From the NCBI GenBank assembly GCA_911728455.2, contig OU452234.1, forward strand, positions 2,854,501 through 2,918,500: a stretch of DNA of 64,000 bases. The letters are read 5' to 3'. Below the pieces are notes generated by a model. That model did no database searches. It was not told the origin of the DNA and saw nothing but the letters and a program-made list of their open reading frames with translations. The position numbers were made by a program, and so were the translations under genes. Each line of letters opens with the position of its first letter. The stretch's first letter is position 1. The stretch is from Marthasterias glacialis. Lineage: Eukaryota > Echinodermata > Asteroidea > Forcipulatida > Asteriidae. This document shows positions 1-11,700 of the stretch, piece by piece.

Positions 1-166
1 ATGACTGATGTTTATTACTTTGCCCTTCCCTGGATGGCCTCTGTTCATATAATTGATTTTATGTTGTCTAAAGAATTAATAAACAAGTAATAAATAAATA
101 AATAGTGGACTGGTTTATTAAACAAAAACACCAAAGTTGTGCATGTTGAGCCTAAATCTTACTTAC

Positions 167-256
167 CTTACGCGTGGTCTCTTGCTGCAAGTCATTGCGC
201 TCCCGGGCAAGTTTAGACTTCTGCTCTAGTATGAACCTATCAATATCCTCAGCCAT
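167..256 (-). CDS. First coding exon of a CSPP1-like centrosome/cilium protein (partial, 30 codons)
   Basis: Read on the minus strand, an ATG at 256 in a good Kozak context (CACCATGG) opens 30 codons that end in AAG followed by a consensus donor, GTAAGT, at 166-161. The peptide begins MAEDIDRFILEQKSKLARER and is charged and probably helical. From memory it resembles the start of CSPP1 (centrosome and spindle pole-associated protein 1), which has an M-A-x-x-[LI]-D-x-F-I-x-E-Q-K-[AS]-[KR]-L-A pattern. In vertebrates CSPP1 organises spindle poles and the ciliary axoneme. The rest of the gene lies left of position 1. The open frame, start context and donor are seen directly; the CSPP1 assignment rests on about 17 residues of similarity and is moderate. 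Confidence 0.55.
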
Positions 257-1150
257 GGTGACGACAGTTGACTTAGGAACTTGTAGATGATGGTCAATTC
301 TTTATCTCATCACTATTGATCCTTCTCAAACTGTTTTAGGAAAAAAGCAAAAGAAAAACTCATTACACACAAATCTTCCAAATTCCTTGATCATGTTTTC
401 AACTTTGGTATTTGGATTAATTACCACAAAGTGGCACACTATCATTCCTTGTTAATTCAAGAAACCTCACATGGAAGTCTGATCAGAGATCACGCTTTAG
501 AAGCTAAGTTATTTTAAGTAATAGTTAAAACTAATACCCAATGTTGTCAAAAACTAGGTTTATGTGACCTATGAAATAAAATGTTTACAAAAGAGCCCAA
601 GAGCCTGGACTTCCAGCCAGGTTTGATTTTGTACACAGCTCCAAGGAAGAAAACATAAAATTGTAATTTTGTGGAAATTTTACAGATTTATTTTTATCAA
701 CTTTTGATATGAAGAAAGGGGCATGTTACAAGACTTGATCAGATGTTATTTATATGTTTCTTGATTTTGTGGTAAATATGATACAAAATTGTAAAATTTG
801 TCATATTATGACTTGAGTATCTTCCTTACCAGTAAATGTCCTGGAATGTACGTGGCCATTTTTTGTAAACAAAGTGACATGGTCTTCTAGAATATTATTA
901 TAGAAAAGGTAATACTATCAATTTAAATGTAGGAGTCAATTTGTTCATAATGATAAAAGAAGAATATTCTTATTTCTTTTGATGAAACAAAAAATCTGAA
1001 AAAAATGTTTCATTTAGTTCAGGATTCGATCACGGAACGCGTCAGTTGCCAAACAGGATTGTTTCCTCTGTGCTATCAGAATGTGGACAAAATCCTGGAT
1101 AGTTTAATATATTATATAATGTCGGCTACTACTCTGGTACTCATGTACGC
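257..1150. other. 5' flank of the CSPP1-like gene, AT-rich
   Basis: This is the upstream side of the minus-strand start codon at 256 and should hold the 5' UTR and promoter of that gene. I see no TATA box, CpG-rich block or further exon that I can defend. The sequence is AT-rich and otherwise featureless. Confidence 0.4.
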
Positions 1151-1158
1151 TATACAAT

Positions 1159-2955
1159 CATTTGACCAGTTCTGGATCATTTTTATGAATTCAGGTTGTG
1201 CCATTGCAGCTTTTTTGACAATTTTAAATGAAGTATGTCAATTAGTTTACCTAAACAGGCCATAAAAGTCACCAAGTGTCAAATGACCAAAAATATGTCT
1301 TGGAAGGGGCTTTGAGAAAAGAATTGACATCCATTTGACCAGTTCTGGATCAGTTGCTTCTATTCTGGATCAGTAGAGGAACCTTTATTGCAAACCCTCA
1401 TTCCTATTCATAAAGTTGTCGTGCATTAATGCTCATGTTGTCCTCCATCTTGAAAATACAAGTAATATTATTAACAGCTATTTATTCAAATAGTTTCATA
1501 CTTCTCGACATGTAAAAATGTATGTGTTGAGAGCTCTAAAAAGTATGATTTTACCAGATTTACATTGCTTAAATGTCGAGTGATACAGAACTGGTCAAAG
1601 GTGCAATGACTAAAAAAGTGTTATTTTTTCACCAAAAGAGAAAAGATGACTGCTCAGTAAATCTACATAACACTGTTCATGCATCTGAACCATTTTAAAT
1701 GAACTTTATCTGCTCATAGTCATACCTTCAAATATGAAAGGTGAGAAATTTCAACAACGTCTTTGAACCATCAATTTGTTTCAATATAATAATGATTGTC
1801 ACTGACAAATTTCAGAAAATTTGCCATAATTTATTCAACAATGATGTTTACAAGCCAAGTTGCCCGATCTGAAGATCGGGCTTGGAGCGGTCGGTGTTGG
1901 GTGAAATGAAGGGCAGTGGCATAACTAAGGGGGGTGGGCACGGGGGGCACGTGCCCCCCCCCCCCCAACTGATGTCTGTGCCCCCCAGGTGCCTCCCCCC
2001 CTCCATTTGAAATCTGGACTTTTGAGATAAAAAATTCCCAGAATGAAATGTTACAATTTATGAGCATTTACGTAGTAATTTTAATGTTTTTAGAACTATT
2101 TTTAATTATTTACACACATAATGTATTTTCTCCATCATAGTTTAGGTGATTTAAAAGTATATTGTTGAGGTCTTTAATGGATTTTGGAGCAGTTTTTTTT
2201 AGGCCCGGTTTTTGAAATTTGAATTTGTAAGGTATCACACAGGTACCAACAAACACATGAGCGTTCACTCGGTCGGACCCTATACACACGCCAGATAATG
2301 TCCAGTGTTAATAAAAGCGTTGTTGGGTCCAGTGTAACTCGGCGACTGTGATGGGCTGTGGTATATAGGCCAATGTTGATCATCATGGATATAGAACAAT
2401 GGGGATCATGTGCATAGTAGACACTGCACAAACGACTCCGGATAAACGACTCTGTAGGGTTCGCAAACAAACTAAACGGCTGCTGCATGTAAGATTTGAT
2501 AAACACCCCGAAAGTGTGGCCGTTGCGGTAATTACGCACACGGGTCAAGAATAACACAGCACCTAAGGGAAAACTGAGGGAGTGTGTGCGAAAAAATGAA
2601 TGGTCTTGAACGCAGCCGCTGCATGACAAAAAGCACCAAATAATGCGGGAAAATCAGCGATTTGCCCGTGACGCAGAATTGACATCTTCGGCCGAGCCGG
2701 AAGGGCGACGACAACACCCACTGGATTTTTCCCGATACGTGGGTACCCCTCCCGAGCTGCGGGACCCAGCTGTTCCGGACACTATGTGCGACAAACATTT
2801 GAGGTTTTCGCTCTTATTATGTTAGATACATGAATTTTAGTGTGTTATCTTATTGGATGCCATTCTTTACATTTATTAAACTGTTCACATGAAGAGTAAT
2901 TTACTGATGATCGAGGGGCAATGCAAAGTTAAAGTGATCCAGAACTGGTCAAATG
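1159..2955. repeat. Inverted repeat set around motif TTTGACCAGTTCTGGATCA
   Basis: The motif TTTGACCAGTTCTGGATCA occurs on the plus strand at about 1161-1179 and 1334-1352. It occurs on the minus strand at about 1581-1599 (one mismatch) and 2935-2953. Two copies point inward from each side, so the region reads as one or two nested elements with terminal inverted repeats: 1332-1599 and 1159-2955. Between them lies a copy of the G-rich hAT-like element. No transposase reading frame is visible, so any element is non-autonomous. Outer boundaries and target duplications could not be fixed. Confidence 0.55.
1914..2110 (-). mobile_element. Truncated copy of the G-rich hAT-like MITE
   Basis: The sequence starts CAGTGGCATAACTAAGGGGG, the terminal repeat of the family seen complete at 3715-4080 and 25267-25643, here in reversed orientation. 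It keeps the C/G runs, the CACGTG core and the 'gatgtctgtgcccc' and 'tccatttgaaatctggactttt' segments. The far terminus and an 8-bp target duplication are not found, so the copy appears truncated at about 2100. Confidence 0.7.
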
Positions 2956-3714
2956 ACTGTATTTGAATACAATTTCCCGGCTTAATTTAAAAAAATAACT
3001 TTATTTTCTTTTAATTAAATAAGGACTAAAGGAGCCAGATGGGGATGCAGATCAGGCAAAATATCCACTAGCTAGGAATAGGATATTATTCTGTAGTATC
3101 TCAAAAAATAACTAACATCTTCTTTACCAAATTAGTTTTCGGTCATAAGAGTGGGAAAATTACACTCCTAAACGATTTTAACAAAATTAAGATATATACA
3201 TTACAAATCTAGGCCTATGACATTTTATCGTCCGAATACTGGGCACGATGGAATGTCAACAGTAAAAAACTGCAACTTGACAACTGTAAACAAAAATTAA
3301 AATCGCGGATATGAGATGAATAAATACATTAATTATAAAAGTAAGGCACAAATGCATGCGTTATTGGTCATGCATTCCTCCAGTATATTTGAATGATAGA
3401 CTCACCGGATATTTATAATATTATTCCAGGTTTAAATTCAACTTCTTGTCGACTCTGCATGTAACTTCGTCAATTGATGGACCCTTTTACAAAAATGCCG
3501 TGACGTTCTCAGCGAAATAGACATAGACTTCATAAAGATTTCGAGAAAACCTGAATACGAGGTTGACAATTATTTCGGCGCCGTTCGACAGGGCGCCCTC
3601 TGTATCAATACGTTTATGTTTGACTGTATGGTTAAGTTTTTTGTTCACATTTTTCTAGTTTTGGATTGCCAGGTTGAGGTCCAGTTTTTTAAGTTAGTTT
3701 TTTAGTTCTTCCCT
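2111..3714. other. Intergenic stretch without a recognised gene
   Basis: A GC-richer patch at about 2240-2800 has overlapping open frames on both strands (60-151 codons). None shows a recognisable domain or clean splice sites. I treat them as chance frames, although an untranslated first exon of a neighbouring gene cannot be excluded. The rest is AT-rich. Confidence 0.35.
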
Positions 3715-4080
3715 TAGCGGCGAAACTACGGTAAAATTTTCGGGTGGCACAAGATGGGGGTGCACCATTTTCTCTAGGGGGCACTTCTGGTCAATTAATA
3801 ATGTTCACTTTTCCTAAACAAGCCCCTTACCAGCGCTGTTGTTATGCCGTTTATTAATACAAGTTATAATCTGATATAGAGGTAAAAACAAATAGAAAAA
3901 TAGTATAAAAGAAACATTGAAATTACTACATAAAAGCTTACAGAATGTAACATTTTATCCTTGTAGTTTTTAATCTAAAAAGTCCAGATTTCAAAGGGGG
4001 CACCCGGGGCACAGACATCAACTGCGGTGTGGGGGGGGGGGCACGTGCCCCCGTGCCCCACCCCCTTAGTTACACCACTG
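3715..4080 (+). mobile_element. Complete G-rich hAT-like MITE, copy 2
   Basis: The 366-bp element has imperfect terminal inverted repeats: TAGCGGCGAAACTACGG at the left, and at the right the complement of CAGTGGTGTAACTAAGGGGG. It is flanked by TCTTCCCT at 3707-3714 and TCTTTCCT at 4081-4088, a 7/8-matching 8-bp target duplication. TIRs of the CAGTGGC type with 8-bp duplications are typical of the hAT superfamily. No reading frame is present, so it is non-autonomous. Confidence 0.8.
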
Positions 4081-4230
4081 TCTTTCCTGTCAACGTCCTG
4101 AATTGTTCATCAAATCCTTCGCAATCGCTCTTTTTGTCGAATTATTGAAAAGTTTACTTATGCAAAAAACAAAAAAAAAATGATTGGACCGAGGCTTACT
4201 TTCGCGGAATTTCCTGTTTGGTAATTAGAC

Positions 4231-4740
4231 CTAACCGAAACCCAAACAAATTCACCCTAACATGAAACTTAATCCTAACTAACCCTGAACTTAACCCTAA
4301 CCATGGAAACCCATGACCCTAACCCTAACCATAACTGACCTTAACCGTTAACCCTATGAAAACCAAACCCTAACTGACCCTGACCTTATACCACTAACCA
4401 TGAAAACCTGATCCTAAGGCCCTAACCATAACGTAACCCGAACTATAACCCTAACCATTTAACTCCAAACCTTAACCCTAAAAACTACTAACCCTAACCA
4501 TGCCAACCAACCGTGAAAAACCTTAACCATAACTAACCCTAACCTTAACCTTGACCACATAATAAACCTCAAGTCTAACTAACCCTAACCGAAACCGAAC
4601 TCTCGACCCCACTAACCCTTAACACAACCCTAACCATAAAAACCCCAACCCAAACATAACCCTAACCATTATTATATCTATAACCCAACCCTAACCCTAA
4701 CCCTAACTAACCTTGACCATAATAACTCCTTTAACCCTAA
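4231..4740 (+). repeat. Degenerate CCCTAA telomere-like array (interstitial)
   Basis: About 500 bp consist of variants of CCCTAA and AACCCTAACC, with interruptions such as 'aaccataactgacc' and 'aaaacc'. This is the C-strand of the TTAGGG telomere repeat used by vertebrates and many invertebrates, including echinoderms. The heavy divergence and unique flanks on both sides point to an old interstitial array rather than a chromosome end. Confidence 0.85.
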
Positions 4741-6750
4741 CTGTAATATTGTGCAGTATTTCCCACATCTCATCCTCTTTTTCAGGCGGCGACTTTTTTT
4801 TATTTTAGGCAGGAACTTTTCTAATTAAGGCGGCGACTTTTTTTGGGGCGGCCTGAAATAAAAAAAAAAGTCGCCGTGTAATAAACAAAAAGTGGCCACC
4901 ATTCCTCGTAGAATATTTTATTATATATTTTTAGTAGTATTAATATCACAAGATGTATAATCATATATATTCGTCATATTATTTAAAAATTTAACCATTT
5001 TCTAGTGGGGTTTGTTGGTAGGCTTTCTAGTCCTGGTATTTTAGTTTCTTTTTGCATATCCCGACCCACTAAATTAGGTTCTGCTTTTTTCAAAAACCTT
5101 CCCCTATCATCTTCCCAAATGCTATGTCACCTTTCCCAATCTACCCTAATAATTGTCAAACTCAAACACACGATTATGGTGATTTTTATTCGGTCATTTG
5201 AAAAATAATAAGTAGTGAAAATGTTATAACAAAACAATTTTTACGTAGGTTAGTAAAGAACTAAAGTCCTCATTCTGAAGGCAGTGGATTTGCCACTAGA
5301 GGGCGCGACAGTAGTCGAAGGCCCTTTTCGAAACTACGGCTTCGACTCGGCTCCAGCTTATTCATTTATGAAAACGTGCGCTTTCGGTCAAACAGGAGTA
5401 GGGATTCGAAGCCATAGCTTCGAAATTGCCCCTTCATTTGTGTGGTGTACTTAAGTGTGCGCATAGACTGGTGGCCACTTATGCTCTGGTTCAATTACTG
5501 AACGTACAGTCTCTGTGTCTGCAACATGCCCTGAAATATAACTGCAAATAGAGGGCGTCCTTTAGCCAAAACTTTGGGGTAAAAGAGTATTTGTACTCTT
5601 TCTAACAGGGCACCACATATTTTTGGGGCACAAAACTTTAACAATTAAAACAAACAAACAATATGGATAATGGATATTAAATAATATGGATAATACTGTG
5701 CTGGATAATTTTGGATGATGCTGCCACGCTGAATGGGAGACTTTTGAGGACACCAGACGGATGCTTACCAGGTAAAACCATTGTTCTGGGAAATGTGCGA
5801 GAACAACTGCAAAACAATGAAAATTTACCTGCTGCCAAAGTCTCAACGTCTCCCATTGTGCTAGTGCTGTAGTACACACAAACAGTAGCAAATAACTAAT
5901 GAGCTCCCATCTATTCCCAACACCGTTTCCAGCACCAAACCACAAGTTAGTTCGGCTATAGATCAGCAGGTTGCCTAAGCACCAACTGAGGCGCATTTTG
6001 GTCTATGTAACAGTCTGCCTCAGTACCTTGGAAAAATATGCACACTTCAGAGAGATCCACCGGAAAAAAACAACAAACAAACAAAACAAAACACATTTTC
6101 GGGGAAAATGGTTCCGCATCATATCTCAGGGTAATTTTGACAAGACCACCTTATTACGATTTCATTGAATATTCACGTTTGGAAAACCAACAGCACGGCC
6201 GGATGCTATGGGAATACAGAAAAATCGATTTCATGCACTAATGATTCTCGAACATAATTACGTCGCCAACTTGGATCGTTTTGAATAATTAATTTTTTTT
6301 ATTACTTGTTATGGGAAATGTAACATCGGGAGGTTTGTCTGAAAGGAGCCGTTGATATAGGCTAGGTCACCACACAGCGCGACGGTTTAACCAGAGTGCT
6401 GTGACTGTCTTCAAAAAGCCGGCGCCTGAAGCTAGCTAGGCGCCTGCAAACTTTGAGCAGGATTCTTCCTCTGTGTGTGTGCTGTATATGAAATTTCGCC
6501 TGGTGAAAATACGATCATGTAATTTTTTATTTTTTTAATTTTTTTTTATTTTACTCCAAAGAATTATATCTCAGACGAGTTATGGTGATTCTGAATAGAA
6601 CAGGTGGTGTAAAAACCCGATATTTTGATCAGTTTGCTCGGATCATCTTCGGGAAGAAACGTAGACTAAAATCTAGGAGCGATCTTGGATAGTCACACCA
6701 TCGCCACAACTTATTCAATCCGAATCACCAAAACTCAAGTGGTTTGTTTC
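4741..6750. other. Intergenic stretch with short inverted repeats
   Basis: No coding exon is recognised. At 4784-4885 a 'ggcggcgactttttttt' motif occurs twice on the plus strand and once inverted ('aaaaaaaaaagtcgccg'), suggesting a short palindromic element. At 5285-5435 a segment with 'tagagggcgc' and 'aaaacgtgcgctttcggt' partly matches 22010-22185. The minus-strand frame at 5562-5996 (144 codons) has no recognisable domain. Confidence 0.35.
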
Positions 6751-6769
6751 CTACGGTGGCCCACAACTG

Positions 6770-6909
6770 TCACGGCAAAAGCAAAAGCGCCACTGCAAAA
6801 AGCAAAAGGGCCACGGCAAAAGCAAAAGTGCCACGGCGAAAGCAAAAGGGCCACGGCAAAAGCAAAAGGGCCACGGCAAAAGTAAAAGGGCCACGGCAAA
6901 AGCAAAAGC
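6770..6909 (+). repeat. 20-bp minisatellite, about 7 units
   Basis: The unit CCACGGCAAAAGCAAAAGGG is repeated about seven times with few substitutions. The unit length is not a multiple of three, so the Lys/Ala-rich open frames crossing it are products of the repeat rather than genes. Parts of one or two inverted units appear at about 7347-7405, inside the same element's right arm. Confidence 0.85.
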
Positions 6910-7017
6910 GCAATGTACGGGTTAAAGTCGAATTTGGTTACGGTGAACCATGTCATATAATAATGTGGTAAATATTCAGCATAATTAGATTGAAAATCAG
7001 TCTATAATTAGAGACCG

Positions 7018-7196
7018 ATCCATTAAGCCCCGCCCCTAAACATTTTGACCAATCACAGCATTGGCTAAATCACCACTGTACATGTGGCACGCGAACGCAT
7101 GTTTACATTTTCCAACGATTTTTATTGTGTCGGAATTTCGGTTGCGTACCCAAGGCTGTGATTGGTCAACACATATGGGGGAGGGGCTTAATGGAT
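7018..7196. mobile_element. Palindromic MITE nested in the 6751-7424 element
   Basis: The left arm ATCCATTAAGCCCCGCCCC followed by 'tgaccaatcacagc' is matched inverted by 'gctgtgattggtca' and GGGGCTTAATGGAT at 7154-7196. It is about 180 bp long with no coding capacity. Confidence 0.65.
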
Positions 7197-7424
7197 TTAT
7201 CTATTATGGGTCAAGCTTTGAAAAACTTTAGATGCATCATTAACGTTCTTTATAAAAGGGTGTTGGGGATGTAGGACAGTAGGAGGGACGCAGCAGCAAG
7301 GATAGATATAGGGTATATTAGCAAGGAGGTGGGGTGAAACGGAGAGGCGTTTTTGCTTTTGCCGTTACCCTTTACTTTAGCCGTGGAACTTTTGCTTTTG
7401 CCGTGCAGTTGTGGGCCACCGTAG

Positions 7425-8733
7425 TTTCCCCTGACGTTTAGCAAAAAATGATTTCCTTTACAAATTTCAATGTCTCTGAGAAGTGCCAAAAGTATGCGCC
7501 AATCATGCTGTGGGAATAACCCCCTCGTGAATTGAAGTATACAATACAAGTGTAAATGTTTTTTTTTGCATAGGTGGATTGAATTGACCAACAAGCCTAC
7601 ATTACACATTCGAAGGTATATGTAGCATGTAGGACAGATGAGGCCACTTAGATGGGCGTGTTTTCCGCCCAACTCACCTTTATGTTTTAATTTGCGATAG
7701 CTGGCCTCCTCCACCAGTAATTAACCTTTTGGTGTTTTCTTCATTGCATATCACAAGCTCATATAGCCCATCCGAATTGCTTTAGTTTTGTTTAAAAATC
7801 TTAAACTAAATAATCCTCCGACAGAAAACAACAATTTTATAAATCTTATCCAATGCTCTGTCACCTTGAACTACAAACTGTGATGCTTAAAAAGGGCAAC
7901 GTCACTCGGCAGCAGGGTTGTAGAATGCAATGACCAGAAAGCCAATGTGCGTGCGTGTGCAGGCGTGCACGAGAGCCATCGACTGTGTATAAATTAATCG
8001 TACAGGAAAGGCTATCATCATAAGTGGGGCAAACACGCCCATTTATGCTAAGTGGCCTCATCTGTTCTGGGGGGAACAACGAAAAAAGGCGCGTCCGGTA
8101 CAACAGTTCCCGTCAATCATGGAATATCAATGCATTGCCATCGCAATGTCCTCATTTCCTCGAAGATGAAAGTCGTACTCCTCGTTTGTCCATACTTACT
8201 GGAGGATCCCTCGGAGGAAAGTTCAACCACTGCATGAAAACAAAACCATTTACGGCCGTGCAAGTTATTGTCAGGGTGACTGGTATACTTGTTAACTTAA
8301 AAATTTGTATTCAAGTGGTTTTATTGCCAAGTTTGAAACATCTTCCCTTGAATTAGTGCGCGGTGCAAACAGGCCGACTCTCTCTTTAAGCATGGGTGCA
8401 TTGTTGGAGGGCCTTGGCAAGCAAACAGGGGTGCACTGTGATCAAGCAGGAGACAGTATTATTTGAAACTGTTATTAAAGGGCATTGGTGCGTAGAGTGA
8501 CTGCACCCTGAATTCAAGGCGGATGTTTAAGAAGAGTTCAGTCTGCTTACTGAAGCAGGGACGTAAACAACACAACAATGATCAGAGAGATACCATAATC
8601 CTATCTGTGCAAATCTGATGACTGGACTTCTCCCACGGTGAATAGATTGTTCCTGTTTCACGTACCTTTACGAAACTGACTTTGATCGGTCTAACATCCC
8701 CAGAAAGAACCGTAGTGTCGGTTGAGAAAAGTG
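7425..8733. other. Intergenic / 5' flank of the 97-residue gene
   Basis: Several overlapping frames (80-154 codons) lie on both strands, none with a recognisable domain. The stretch before 8734 should contain the 5' UTR and promoter of the plus-strand gene; no core promoter motif is clear. Confidence 0.3.
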
Positions 8734-11700
8734 ATGGTTCATCATCCATTCGGCGTTAAAGTGGAAGAGGTAAGTGTTTTCCCCGTATGATTTGTTTCTC
8801 TCCAAATGATACCCCTGTTAAAACGACAGATTTTACAGTGTTCACTTTTGATTGACCTGGATCATCCTCCACCAGCATTCATCGCACGGAATTCAGGTAG
8901 AGGCGACGGAACAGGGAGCCAGCTACCCGCTGGCTCTTAGCTCCTATCTTAATATGCATGCAGGTATTGTTGCATACATCAATTATAATGTATTGGGAAG
9001 AACGAATTGGGAGACGTGATCTTGTTCTGTCCTTGCTCCATTGAAGAGGTCTTTTAGTAGTTGATGAGCTAAAAACAGGTAAACAAGTCTGGTTTATCGT
9101 CTCCCAATCTTAAATATTTCAATGGAGTCTCTCAAGCTTTTGGTTTCGAGGGTAGCAAGCCCATACAGCAATATGGTGCCTTAGGTGTCGTTCCAGTGCA
9201 GGTTAGTTTGTGATGTACAAAAGTCCAGAAGCGGTCATGGCGTGGAAGTTATGGTGGGACCCATGCAAGTCTAAAGGTGGATGGGACAAATTTAGGGCAC
9301 GAGGCTACGAGCCCCCTCTTTCTCGAGGGAAAAGTGACCCATAGAGAAATAACCCCTTCCAGAGCCCTTTCTCTATGAGTGACCCGACTCACCTGACGTC
9401 ATCATCTCAAGCTTGGTTGTGCCATTTTGAAAGTCATTGTCACTGTGTTATACCGTGGAGGTAGAATCTAATTCTACCCACCGTGTACCCATCTGATCTA
9501 TCTCCATGATAAACTCTCCAGATCAGTTGTTATACCACGGTGCGCAATTTAGGTGACATGTCGTTTAAGGCTTACGTCGACTCCCAAAATGGTGAGCGTG
9601 GTGCAGTCGTGCGTGTGACGTGCGTGCAAGGGGTCCCCGCCTAAAACAACCCCGAAACAAACACAAACAAAAAAACAACAACATTTTTGTTCACTCCTCA
9701 CGTTTAAAATCACCCAGAAAAATGTGTGACTTTGGTCATGATAATAATACATGTATACACAACCAAACGCCCCCAACGAAAAAAAAATAACTATTATCTC
9801 TATTGGTGCTACGAGTCCTATTTTGTTTGACCAAAAGAGAATTGCTCCAACTCAGTAAGCCGGATCGTAATATGCGAAATTACGAATGTTACAAATTACC
9901 TGCGATCAACAAAGATTGATTCTGGCTCTTGAGTGCATTAAAAATTACAATAGCAATAAGTATTCTTCACTTACATGGATGTCCAAACATCATCATCATT
10001 AACGATAGTTGAGGGTCATACTTTCCAGTAATTTTTAATGATAGTACCGTGATAGTACAATACCGAAACCACTGTAGTAGTAATAATAATAATATGCACT
10101 GAAGAACGTGACTCATTGATTAAACGGACTATGATGGCCATAAGGTAACGCCAATTGAATGTTTACGAAAACATAGTGAAATTTGGCATGCCTGTTGTTT
10201 ACGATGGGTTTCATCTAAATGGAATAATCATGCCGGTATCATTTTCCAAGCCAGTAATACTATTTCTTTGTCTAATTAAGAGTGTGAGTCTTCAGCCCCA
10301 AATGGCAATACAATGTGGTTCTTTTTATTACCTTTACACCGCATGAGATCAAAACAAATTGCTGTAAAGTCAGAGATAAACACAGGAAAACAGTAGACTT
10401 GATTCCGTCGGCCGCCGATGAAAAAAAAATGCATATCCTGTGGTAATGTAAGAAGTATCCGCCTTCCTTGGATGTGGTAAACTTGTGATGAGCCAGTTTT
10501 ACAACCAGCCGGGACCAACCCCGCTTTCACTCCTTTCATGCATGAGAAGTACACCTAAGATCGATGGAGAATGGCATTTTGAAACGCATGCACTTCTCAC
10601 CCCCCGCCCCCCCCCCCGCCAGCCAGAGTGAGGCCGCCCATTAAGTTCATAATGTCTTTTTCATAGCGTTCCGGTACGCTGCGTTAGCAATTAGCATAAA
10701 ATGAAAATTAAAAAAAAAAAGGAGGTGGTGCCTATATTGTGTTGAAGGCCTACTACAGGATTATTCAGCCATGGAAAAGCACAATAGAATATCGCCATCA
10801 TACACTTTTGTAGCAGGAACCATGTGAGGTGCCTTCCATTTTGTAGGCCTTATGCAGTAAGGCTTTTGAAAGCGAAAAAGAACATTCGGAGGAGTGCTCT
10901 CCGCAAATTATCACGGAACTCACCGGACGGATTCGAAACAAGAAAAGGTAAACCTATTATTGAAGCCACACAATTCTCAAAACTTGTACAGTCCCACATA
11001 CAGTCAACTACTTTCACAAAATGCTAAGAATCTGTAAGAGTATGACATTCAATCAATAGTTTATCGGAGAGAAACCGTTTTCGTACGTTCATTTCGCGTG
11101 TCGATCTGATTTTTTTCAACAATTCTGAGTGGGACTCTGTTAACCATTTCTACATGGGATATCAGAAAACTCAATGTTCACGGTATTCTCTAGACGTCGA
11201 CTCACTAACTGGCAATTTTCTGGTATACTAAATTATTGACCCAATTCACCTGACGTCCTCATCACAATAATCTTGGGTGCACCATTTTGGAAGTCAATGT
11301 CACTGTGAGTTACCCAGTGTGGTGCGCGTTTTAAAAGCAACGAGGCGTTTACACGTAAACCGATTGACTTCCAAAATGGTGAGCGTGTCGCAGTCGCTAC
11401 GTGTGATGTGCGTGCAAGGAGTCAATATGAAACAGTGTAAAGAGAAATGCATACATTCCATGCAGAACTCTGACCAATAAGTTCTAAACAGATAACAGGG
11501 AAAAGTCTCCCATTTTTTGCAGAAGGCCTAATATTGTTAGCATCGACGTATTGGGACTCTTCGGTTCAGGGGGCAGAGGGGTGATTGCCCGAATATGTAC
11601 ACAGATTGAAAACGCATAGTAAAAGTTTCTTTAAAATAGTGGTGAATTTCTTTTAAAATTTCTTAAAAATAATGGTACAAATTACATACGATCAACAAGA

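Larger units (their letters stand above)
6751..7424. mobile_element. Composite inverted-repeat element with internal minisatellite and nested palindrome
   Basis: A 37-bp arm beginning CTACGGTGGCCCACAACTG at 6751 recurs inverted at 7388-7424 with one indel. The flanking GTTTCC appears on both sides as a likely 6-bp target duplication, with the TIR then starting TACGGTGG. The interior holds a 20-bp minisatellite (6770-6909) and a second palindromic element (7018-7196). No transposase frame is seen; the superfamily is not assigned. Confidence 0.65.

Noticed and set aside
2174..2825. Overlapping open frames of 60-151 codons on both strands in a GC-richer patch
   Set aside because: No recognisable domain, no convincing splice sites, and frames overlap on opposite strands, as expected by chance at higher GC.
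6685..6971. Lys/Ala-rich frames (two plus-strand, one minus-strand) of 66-75 codons
   Set aside because: They are translations of the 20-bp minisatellite in different frames.
8856..8983. Possible extra plus-strand exon between exons 1 and 2 of the 97-residue gene (peptide EATEQGASYPLALSSYLNMH)
   Set aside because: It looks protein-like, but its donor at 'GCAG/GTATTG' leaves a phase that makes exon 2 hit a stop, and the acceptor is weak. Skipping it gives perfect phases.
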